This document shows, piece after piece, positions 5,160-10,463 of a stretch of DNA of 10,463 nt. The DNA is taken from the NCBI GenBank assembly GCA_964353405.1, contig CAYGWJ010000469.1, positions 1-10,463 on the forward strand, given 5' to 3'. The notes under the pieces were generated by a model. It saw only the letters and a list, made by a program, of their open reading frames with translations, ran no database searches and was not told the origin of the DNA. The position numbers and the translations under genes are program-made. This DNA comes from JBGLNJ01 sp964353405. Lineage in GTDB: Bacteria > Chloroflexota > Anaerolineae > Fen-1058. The stretch's first letter is position 1. Each line of letters begins with the position of its first letter.

Positions 5160-6581
5160 ATGGCCGCAGACGAGACCGCGCTGAGCTACATAGACCGTCA
5201 TGAAAAGAGACTGGTGGAGATCGCGCAAGCGATCTGGAACAACCCCGAGGTTGCTCTGCTCGAGTTCTTTGCCGCCCAGTTGGTAGCAGGAGAGCTGGAG
5301 CAGGCTGGCTTTACGGTTAACAAGAGTGTGGGCCAAATGCCGACTGCCTTTGTGGCAAGTTGGGGGTCGGGTGAGCCCATCATCGGCATTCTGGGAGAGT
5401 ATGATGCCCTGCCCGGACTCTCGCAGACGGTGTCGGCTGCCAGGGAGCCGGTCAAGGAGGGCGCGCCGGGACACGGATGCGGTCACAACCTCTTTGCCGC
5501 TGGCAGTCTCGGTGCTGCACTGGCGGTGAAGGACGCCATGGAGAAACACCATCTTCCCGGGACGGTTCGGTTCTACGGCTGCCCGGCGGAAGAAACACTG
5601 ATTGGCAAGGTGTTCATGGCAAGAGACGGCGTGTTCGACGATCTGAGCGCCGCTCTGGCCTGGCACCCGGGTTATACCAACAGCGCGGGCGGCAACGGCT
5701 CCTCGCTGGCGATGAATTCCTTCCGCGTGAGCTTCTATGGCGTGGCAGCGCACGCGTCCGCTGCGCCTCACATGGGCAAGAGCGCCTTGGATGGAGTGAT
5801 GCTGATGGATATCGGCGTCAACTACTTGCGCGAGCATGTCGAGCCAGAGGTCCGCATTCATAGTTCGATTACCCACGGGGGTGACGCCCCGAATATCGTT
5901 CCTCCCTTTGCCCAGATCTGGTATTACGTTCGCGCACCGCGCCGGGAGCAAGTGGATCAAGTCTATGCGCGCATGCTTGACATCGCCAAGGGCGCTGCCT
6001 TGATGTCCGGCACGACGTACGACAGTGATTTCCTGAGCGGCTGCTATCAAATGTTGCCCAACATTGTCATTGGCGATCTGATGCGCCAAAAGATGGAAGC
6101 GATTGGCGCTCCCGAATTTACCGATGAGGAAATGGCGTTTGCCAAAGAACTGCAAAAGTCCATTCCACCCCAGGTGCTGGAGATGGGTATCGCCCAAACC
6201 TTGCAGATGTCTGGCCGTGGCGTAACGAGGGCCGACCTTGGTGAAACGCTGTGCGAAAAGATCATCCCAGCGGCGGATACCTTCGTGGTCATGCCTGCCT
6301 CCACCGAAGTCGCCGATGTGAGCCAGATCACGCCGACGGGCAGCCTCAGCACTTGCTGCCAGCCGCTTGGAGCGCCAGGGCACAGTTGGCAAGTGGTGGC
6401 GGCCTCCGGCTCGGGCATCGGCTCTCGTGGGATGGTGTTGGCGGCCAAGTCACTCGCGCTCACTGCGCTTGATCTGATGACCAGGCCAGAGACGGTGTGG
6501 GCCGCTCGTGAGGAATTCGCCACGGCCACTAGGGGCAAGCGCTACGTATCGCCTCTGCCGGAAGGAGCCAAGCCTCACTAA
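5160..6581 (+). CDS. M20D amidohydrolase, AbgB-like
   Basis: A 473-residue cytoplasmic metallohydrolase of peptidase family M20D, close in length and motif order to E. coli AbgB, a subunit of p-aminobenzoyl-glutamate hydrolase. Shared stretches include IAQAIWNNPEV (21-31), ILGEYDALPGLSQ (77-89), GHGCGHN (104-110, Cys107 and His109 as metal ligands), RFYGCPAEE (137-145, Glu144/Glu145 as general base and ligand), AWHPG (167-171, His169), the dimerisation-domain YGVAAHASAAPHMGKSALD (193-211) and GAPGHSW (404-410, His408). Such enzymes cleave amides of N-acyl or N-aroyl amino compounds. No AbgA-like partner is present, so it may act alone and its substrate is uncertain. AAGGAG (5147-5152) lies seven bases before the ATG. 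It is transcribed divergently from the aminotransferase operon, which suggests a shared amine or amino-acid salvage role. The stop codon falls inside the target duplication of element copy C. Confidence 0.88.
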   Translation: MAADETALSYIDRHEKRLVEIAQAIWNNPEVALLEFFAAQLVAGELEQAGFTVNKSVGQMPTAFVASWGSGEPIIGILGEYDALPGLSQTVSAAREPVKEGAPGHGCGHNLFAAGSLGAALAVKDAMEKHHLPGTVRFYGCPAEETLIGKVFMARDGVFDDLSAALAWHPGYTNSAGGNGSSLAMNSFRVSFYGVAAHASAAPHMGKSALDGVMLMDIGVNYLREHVEPEVRIHSSITHGGDAPNIVPPFAQIWYYVRAPRREQVDQVYARMLDIAKGAALMSGTTYDSDFLSGCYQMLPNIVIGDLMRQKMEAIGAPEFTDEEMAFAKELQKSIPPQVLEMGIAQTLQMSGRGVTRADLGETLCEKIIPAADTFVVMPASTEVADVSQITPTGSLSTCCQPLGAPGHSWQVVAASGSGIGSRGMVLAAKSLALTALDLMTRPETVWAAREEFATATRGKRYVSPLPEGAKPH

Positions 6582-6585
6582 AAAC

Positions 6586-6718
6586 GCAGTAGCGCAAAAC
6601 TCACTTTTGTCATTCCGAGCAAGCGTTTTTTGCGAGCGAGGAATCTCTGTGCCGCAAAGAGATTCCTCGCTTCGCTCGGAATGACAGGCCGGGGGCCGAG
6701 TGACTTTTGCGGTATTGC
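6586..6718. mobile_element. Palindromic element, copy C, at a stop codon
   Basis: A 133-bp full-length copy with ends GCAGTAGCGCAAAACTCAC and GTGACTTTTGCGGTATTGC and inner GTCATTCCGAGC / GCTCGGAATGAC repeats. The exact 8-bp direct repeat CTAAAAAC (6578-6585 and 6719-6726) flanks it and is the target duplication. The left duplicate contains the TAA stop of the M20 gene, so insertion left that protein unchanged. The two arms of the centre (GAGGAATCTCTGTGCC and AAGAGATTCCTCG) pair to form a near-complete long hairpin, which could also slow or end transcription after the M20 gene. Confidence 0.9.
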
Positions 6719-6739
6719 CTAAAAACATCTGACTGGGCC

Positions 6740-6788
6740 TTAATCCTCATTCAATCTTCATCAAATCTTTATATGGTTGTGATACAAT
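6740..6788 (+). promoter_or_regulatory. Response-regulator box and promoter of the two-component operon
   Basis: Three adjoining 11-bp direct repeats, TTAATCCTCAT (6740-6750), TCAATCTTCAT (6751-6761) and CAAATCTTTAT (6762-6772), share NNNNTCYTYAT. This is the tandem spacing bound by OmpR/PhoB-type dimers. An extended -10, TGATACAAT (TACAAT at 6783-6788), follows ten bases later, and no good -35 is visible, as expected of an activated promoter. The site begins 14 bp after the duplication bordering element copy C. It suggests self-activation by the response regulator encoded next. Confidence 0.72.
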
Positions 6789-6822
6789 CAAAGCCACAAA
6801 CAAGACGCATCGGGATGTCGTG

Positions 6823-7521
6823 ATGGCCGACGCAAAAATCCTCGTCGTGGACGACGACAAGAAAATCGTTGAATTGGTCACGCTGTACCTGAAAAAGGAT
6901 AGCTATCATGTTTTGGCCGCCTACGACGGCCGGCAAGCCCTTGAGCTGGCTCGCCGTAAGCAGCCTGACCTGATCGTGCTTGACCTGATGCTGCCCCAGG
7001 TGGATGGGATGGACGTATGCCGGATTTTGCGCGCCGAGTCTCAGGTGCCAATCATCATGCTGACCGGCCGCTCGACGGACGACGACAAGCTGCAAGGGCT
7101 TGACCTGGGCGCAGACGATTACGTGACCAAGCCATTCAACCCGCGCGAGCTGTTAGCGCGCATACGGGCGGTGCTTCGCCGCACGGCTGGGATGCAAGAG
7201 CCAGGCCTGTTGCGAGTTCGCTTCGGCGAGATGGAGATAGATTTTGTCCGGCATCAAGTGCGGGCGAGCGGGCAGGTCGTCAACCTGACGCCGACCGAGT
7301 TCCGCTTGCTGGCAGTCCTGGTCAAGGAGCCGTGCCGCGCGTTCAGCCGCCTGGAGCTTTTGGAACAAGCTTTTGGGTACGACTATGAAGGTTTGGAACG
7401 CACGGTGGAAGCGCACATCATGAACCTGCGCAGAAAGATCGAGCCAGAGCCGGGCCGCCCGCGCTACGTGGTGACCGTGCCGGGGCTCGGGTATCGCTTC
7501 GAGGGCGCTGATGCTGCATAG
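6823..7521 (+). CDS. OmpR/PhoB-family response regulator
   Basis: A 232-residue two-domain regulator (numbering from the ATG at 6823). The receiver domain, about residues 3-115, has acidic residues in VVDDDKK, the phospho-acceptor Asp54 in LIVLDLMLP, Thr81 in MLTGR and Lys103 in YVTKPFNPRE. The C-terminal winged helix (about 130-227) shows VNLTPTEFRLLAVLV, recognition helix TVEAHIMNLRRKIE and the closing YVVTVPGLGYRFE. Phosphorylated forms bind tandem 11-bp sites as dimers, and such a site lies just upstream and again before the efflux adaptor gene. A GTG directly before the ATG (6820) would add one residue. I chose ATG because neither codon has a strong ribosome-binding site (only CGGGA at 6810-6814). 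The gene overlaps the kinase gene by 11 bp. Confidence 0.93.
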   Translation: MADAKILVVDDDKKIVELVTLYLKKDSYHVLAAYDGRQALELARRKQPDLIVLDLMLPQVDGMDVCRILRAESQVPIIMLTGRSTDDDKLQGLDLGADDYVTKPFNPRELLARIRAVLRRTAGMQEPGLLRVRFGEMEIDFVRHQVRASGQVVNLTPTEFRLLAVLVKEPCRAFSRLELLEQAFGYDYEGLERTVEAHIMNLRRKIEPEPGRPRYVVTVPGLGYRFEGADAA

Positions 7522-8848
7522 CCTGCGTTTCCGTCTTCTGATGGCGACCTTGCTGGTCGTGCTCGTGACCGTCAGCGTCATGGCGGTCTTTGCCAGCCAG
7601 CGGACAGTCGGCGAGTTCCGCAACTTTACGGCGCACGATGACTTTATGCGGCAACGGGGCCTTGGACTTGCCTTGTCCAGAGCCTATAGTCAAACACAAG
7701 ACTGGCAAGACCTTCAGCCGGTCATAGACGAGTGGAGCCAGGCGAACAGTCAACGTGTGGTGGTGGCTGATCGCCAGGGCAACATTGTCGGCGATTCGAG
7801 CAAAGAGCTGATGGGCAGGACCGCTGACCCACATTGGTCGCCGCCCGCCGGCCACGTCGTTTTTGATGCCACGCGGGTCGGCTCGTATTACATCAATCCC
7901 TTCTCTCAGCCGCCGCCGCCGAATAGAGACTTTTCGGCCACCATCTATCGCACCGTCTTACTCAGCGCACTTTTTGCGAGTGCGGTTGCCATTCTCATCA
8001 CGCTGTTCGTGTCGCACCGCATTGTTCAGCCGGTCGAGTCCCTCACATCCGCCGCGCGCCAAATGGAAAAAGGCGACCTCACGACGCGGGTGAATGTTAC
8101 CTCGAGCGACGAGATCGGTCAGTTGTCGCACGCCTTTAACGCGATGGCCGATGGATTAGCCAGGCAGGAACAACTGCGCCGCAACATGGTGAGTGACGTG
8201 GCCCACGAGCTGCGCACGCCGCTCACCAACATCCGAGGCTACCTGGAAGCCGCCAAAGACGGATTGGTTCAACCAGACGCGGCGCTGGTGGATAACTTGT
8301 ACGAAGAAGCCATCCTGCTCAACCGGCTGGTCAATGATTTGCAGGAACTCGCGCAGGCAGAGGCGGGTCAATTGCGCCTTGAACGTCTGCCAGTGAAAAT
8401 GGATGATGTGATACGGACGACGGTGGAGGTGCTGGGCCCGCGCGCCGAGGCGTGCGACATATCGGTTGTCGTTCGTGTGCCGGATGATTTGCCGCTGGTA
8501 AAAGCCGACCTGCACCGCGTAGGACAAGTGTTGCGCAACCTGTTGAACAACGCTTTGGATTTCACACCGCAGGGTGGACAAGTGACCGTGACGGCGGAGC
8601 CGGATGGCGCATGGGTGAGCGTCCTGGTGCAAGACACCGGGCCGGGCATCGCACCCGACCACCTGCCGTATGTCTTTGAGCGCTTCTACCGGGTTGACCC
8701 TTCGCGGACGCGCGCGACGGGTGGGGCGGGCCTGGGCTTGGCCATCGTCAAGCAGTTGGTGGAAGCGCACGGCGGGCGGGTGTGGGTCGAAAGCACATTA
8801 GGCGCTGGCTCTACCTTTGGTTTTGCTCTGCCGCTGGCCTCGAGCTAG
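7511..8848 (+). CDS. Membrane sensor histidine kinase (HAMP-HisKA-HATPase)
   Basis: A 445-residue sensor kinase, the cognate partner of the regulator whose gene it overlaps by 11 bp. The order is membrane segment 1 (about 8-28), an extracytoplasmic sensor of about 120 residues (29-147) ending in a PPPP run, membrane segment 2 (148-168), HAMP (about 168-220, with VQPVESLTSAARQMEKGDL), a dimerisation helix with phospho-acceptor His232 in VAHELRTPLTNIRGYL, and an ATP-binding domain. The latter has N box LRNLLNNALDF (341-351), DTGPGI (375-380), the FERFYRVD lid region (389-396) and GGAGLGLAIVKQLVEAHGG (404-422). All catalytic motifs are intact. The layout resembles BaeS-like kinases. The signal is unknown; the likely efflux target suggests envelope stress or a toxic compound. 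Confidence 0.93.
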   Translation: MLHSLRFRLLMATLLVVLVTVSVMAVFASQRTVGEFRNFTAHDDFMRQRGLGLALSRAYSQTQDWQDLQPVIDEWSQANSQRVVVADRQGNIVGDSSKELMGRTADPHWSPPAGHVVFDATRVGSYYINPFSQPPPPNRDFSATIYRTVLLSALFASAVAILITLFVSHRIVQPVESLTSAARQMEKGDLTTRVNVTSSDEIGQLSHAFNAMADGLARQEQLRRNMVSDVAHELRTPLTNIRGYLEAAKDGLVQPDAALVDNLYEEAILLNRLVNDLQELAQAEAGQLRLERLPVKMDDVIRTTVEVLGPRAEACDISVVVRVPDDLPLVKADLHRVGQVLRNLLNNALDFTPQGGQVTVTAEPDGAWVSVLVQDTGPGIAPDHLPYVFERFYRVDPSRTRATGGAGLGLAIVKQLVEAHGGRVWVESTLGAGSTFGFALPLASS

Positions 8849-8917
8849 ACTGTCCAAACATCTCTTCCCCCTTAAAAGCCCTTCGGTCCCTTTGCTCCCT
8901 CGCCGTTTTCCCACCAA

Positions 8918-8978
8918 CATCGGTTAATCATTCCCTAATCGTTTCTTCATCAAATCTTCATAGGCTCTATGATAGACT
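8918..8978 (+). promoter_or_regulatory. Second response-regulator box and promoter, before efflux genes
   Basis: Four 11-bp units in register, CATCGGTTAAT (8918-8928), CATTCCCTAAT, CGTTTCTTCAT and CAAATCTTCAT (8951-8961), end in TTAAT, CTAAT, TTCAT and TTCAT. An extended -10 TGATAGACT (TAGACT at 8973-8978) follows 11 bases later. The 13 bases TTCATCAAATCTT are identical to the site at 6758-6770 before the regulator gene, and the -10 lies at nearly the same distance. This points to shared control by the response regulator. Strength as a binding site is inferred. Confidence 0.68.
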
Positions 8979-9270
8979 CAATAACACATCCTGCGTGTTC
9001 GCCTGGATAGTGTGACAACGTGCGCCAAATCGCCTCAAGGAACACAACCAGCATGGAGCATGACAAGGCCACATTTCTCCGGTGCGAGCTTGACTTGCGT
9101 AGGAGGGCGGAGAGTGGGATGATACTCTGATGGTGAGACTGGCCCATCAGCAGACTAGAAGAATGCGCTCACGTCGGCTCAAAGGTGAAATCGGCGTAGG
9201 ACACGCGGAGCGTGCCAACTTGTCCTACGCCACCTGCAAGCCTACATGAGCCAAAGAATGGAGTAGCCTA
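8979..9270 (+). other. Long untranslated leader before the efflux adaptor gene
   Basis: About 290 nt lie between the predicted promoter and the adaptor start with no recognised gene. It holds a 7-bp hairpin CTGATGG/CCATCAG (9127-9150), the palindromic repeat at 9193-9231, and a possible 25-residue peptide frame at 9053-9130 (starts MEHDKATFLR, with AAGGA eleven bases upstream). A six-codon frame (9246-9266) overlaps the adaptor's ribosome-binding site. None of these is supported strongly as a gene. A leader-peptide or attenuation role is possible but speculative. Confidence 0.4.
9193..9231. repeat. Short palindromic repeat in the leader
   Basis: GGCGTAGGACA (9193-9203) is perfectly inverted at TGTCCTACGCC (9221-9231), and a second small hairpin CACGC-gga-GCGTG sits inside (9202-9214). 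No flanking duplication is evident. It resembles REP-like extragenic repeats and would form a stable hairpin in the efflux transcript about 40 nt before the start codon. Confidence 0.6.
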
Positions 9271-10463
9271 ATGAGAAAACGAGTCCTGATCAGCTTGATC
9301 GTTCTGGTGGTGCTGGCCGCGGCCGGTGGGGGCTATTGGGCCTACACGCGTTACTTGGCTCGGGCCAGAACGCCTCAAGCGCCAGCGCTGCAAACCGCGA
9401 CGGTCAGCCGGGGCGACATTGTCATCTCGGCGGATGGCACCGGCAATCTGTCGCCCTCGACTGAAAAAACAGTGGCCTTTCTAACCACCGGCACGGTGAC
9501 CGAAGTGAAAGTCAAAATCGGCGACAAGGTCCAAGCCGGCGACGTGCTCGCCAGGATGAACACGGTTGACCTGGATGCCGCCATTCGTGAAGCCACCTAC
9601 ACGCTGGAACAGGCGCGGCTGGCGCTGCAAAAGGCGCAGCGCAAGGCCGAGGAGGGCACGGATTTGACGATAGCAGCACAGAGCCTGGAAAACGCCCGGC
9701 TCGGCATCGTCAGTGCTCAAGGGAGTTATTCCTCCACGCAGTTGACCGATATTACGGCACAGCTGCAACAGGCCAAGTTCTGGAACGATTTCTGGCAGAG
9801 CGAGCTGGGCGATGCCTGGCTGGCTTTGCAAAAGAACCCAAACAGCGATAAGGCCAAGATACACTATGAGGATATGGGCTCGCGCGCGGCCAGTGCCAAC
9901 GCCACTTTTCTGAGCCTTCAGCAAACAGCCGACAACAACAAGACTGCCGCGCAGCGCAGCCTGGTCTCGGCGCGGCAATCGTATCTATCGGCGCTGTCGA
10001 GTTACAATGACATCAAGTACAGCGACCCGGTGAAAGAGGCCGAACTCACCGTGCTGCAGGCTGAGACGAAATTGACGCAGGCGCAGGAGAATTTGCAGAA
10101 CGCGACGCTGGTCGCGCCGATCACTGGGACGGTCACTGCGGTGACGATCAAAGCGGGCACCGGCATAGGGTCGTCAGATACTTCAGATAGTAAGGGTTCC
10201 ATCATCATCTCTGACCTGGACACGCCCGAGGTGCACTTTTACGTAGAAGAGTCCGATCTGGACAAGGTCGCGGTGGGCAATCAGGTGAGCATGACGTTCG
10301 AGGCTTTGGGGGGTCGCGGCTTTACCGGCAAGATTGTGCGCGTGTCCCCCGCGCTCGTCACAGAGGGCAACACGCAAGCCGTGGAAGTATACGCGAGCGT
10401 GGATTCTTCCTCTCAGCCCACCACCTTCCTGTCGGGCATGTCGGTTGAAGTTACGGTGATTGC
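9271..10463 (+). CDS. HlyD/MacA-type efflux adaptor, C-terminus beyond window
   Basis: An open frame of at least 397 codons that continues past the window end. An N-terminal membrane anchor (about residues 5-25, LISLIVLVVLAAAGGGYW) leads to an extracytoplasmic protein of the membrane-fusion/adaptor family. The first lipoyl half is GTVTEVKVKIGDKVQAGDVLARM (74-96), a long Ala/Gln-rich coiled-coil hairpin spans about 101-278, and the second lipoyl half is VAPITGTVTAVTIKAG (281-296). The beta-barrel begins near VHFYVEESDLDKVAVGNQV (321-339) and a membrane-proximal part (FLSGMSVEVTV) is reached at the edge. Such adaptors link an ABC (MacB-like) or RND pump to the outside, and in a Chloroflexota-like host a MacB-type pump just beyond the window is the likeliest partner. 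GGAG (9260-9263) lies seven bases before the ATG. Confidence 0.87.
   Translation, partial: MRKRVLISLIVLVVLAAAGGGYWAYTRYLARARTPQAPALQTATVSRGDIVISADGTGNLSPSTEKTVAFLTTGTVTEVKVKIGDKVQAGDVLARMNTVDLDAAIREATYTLEQARLALQKAQRKAEEGTDLTIAAQSLENARLGIVSAQGSYSSTQLTDITAQLQQAKFWNDFWQSELGDAWLALQKNPNSDKAKIHYEDMGSRAASANATFLSLQQTADNNKTAAQRSLVSARQSYLSALSSYNDIKYSDPVKEAELTVLQAETKLTQAQENLQNATLVAPITGTVTAVTIKAGTGIGSSDTSDSKGSIIISDLDTPEVHFYVEESDLDKVAVGNQVSMTFEALGGRGFTGKIVRVSPALVTEGNTQAVEVYASVDSSSQPTTFLSGMSVEVTVI

Noticed and set aside
5136..6392. A 418-codon open frame on the minus strand opposite the amidohydrolase
   Set aside because: It lies entirely antisense to a gene with intact M20D catalytic motifs, shows no family features, and its His/Arg-rich composition is what the reverse frame of such a gene gives.
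6450..6728. A minus-strand frame with CHSERSEES/ARNDK-like peptide
   Set aside because: The peptide is the translation of palindromic element copy C joined to the antisense strand of the M20 gene, so it is not a real protein.
8849..8917. An intrinsic terminator after the histidine kinase
   Set aside because: The stretch is pyrimidine-rich but has no clear GC stem followed by a T-run.
9090..9126. A second promoter in the efflux leader (TTGACT and GATACT)
   Set aside because: The two hexamers are 25 bases apart, too far for a sigma-70 promoter.
1..10463. CRISPR arrays, tRNA or rRNA genes
   Set aside because: No regularly spaced identical repeats with unique spacers, no cloverleaf with a TTCGA-type arm in context, and no rRNA-like stretch was seen.

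Overview
The window looks like chromosomal DNA from a moderately GC-rich, environmental bacterium. My best guess is a member of the Chloroflexota (Anaerolineae-like). This rests on the style of the proteins, the many short palindromic repeats of the GTCATTCCGAGC type, and a DUF4160/DUF2442/RelBE-type accessory module. It is an inference, because no rRNA or marker gene is present.

Layout. (1) Bases 1-431 are non-coding, with two inverted repeats and a truncated palindromic element. (2) Bases 446-1423 (minus strand) hold a small-gene island read in this order: a Phd/YefM-type antitoxin, a RelE-type toxin broken by an inserted 148-bp palindromic element, DUF4160 and DUF2442. (3) Bases 1472-4748 (minus strand) are a three-gene operon: an Lrp/AsnC regulator, a putrescine aminotransferase (PatA-like) and a second class III aminotransferase of the glutamate-1-semialdehyde-aminomutase fold. 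A clear sigma-70 promoter precedes it. (4) The divergent intergenic region 4810-5159 carries two further palindromic elements with a promoter between them. (5) An AbgB-like M20D amidohydrolase (5160-6581) follows on the plus strand. (6) A third copy of the palindromic element sits exactly at its stop codon. (7) An OmpR-type response regulator and its histidine kinase (6823-8848) come next. (8) After a 422-nt gap with a promoter and a leader, a HlyD/MacA-type efflux adaptor starts at 9271 and runs off the end of the window.

How it fits together. The aminotransferases and the amidohydrolase plausibly form an amine or amino-acid salvage locus controlled by the Lrp-type regulator: the hydrolase frees an amino compound from an amide conjugate and the transaminases use it. 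The substrates are not determined. Tandem 11-bp repeats of the form NNNNTCYTYAT, placed 10-11 nt before extended -10 elements, occur both upstream of the two-component genes and upstream of the efflux adaptor. This suggests that the response regulator controls its own operon and the efflux operon.

The most unusual content is the mobile palindromic DNA. One non-autonomous family (terminal repeat about GCAGTASCGCAAAA, 8-bp target duplications) occurs three times. One copy has interrupted a toxin gene in frame and another has inserted across a stop codon without changing the protein. A separate 94-bp element (15-bp perfect terminal repeats, 7-bp flanking duplication) folds into a T shape whose two inner hairpin loops are complementary to each other.
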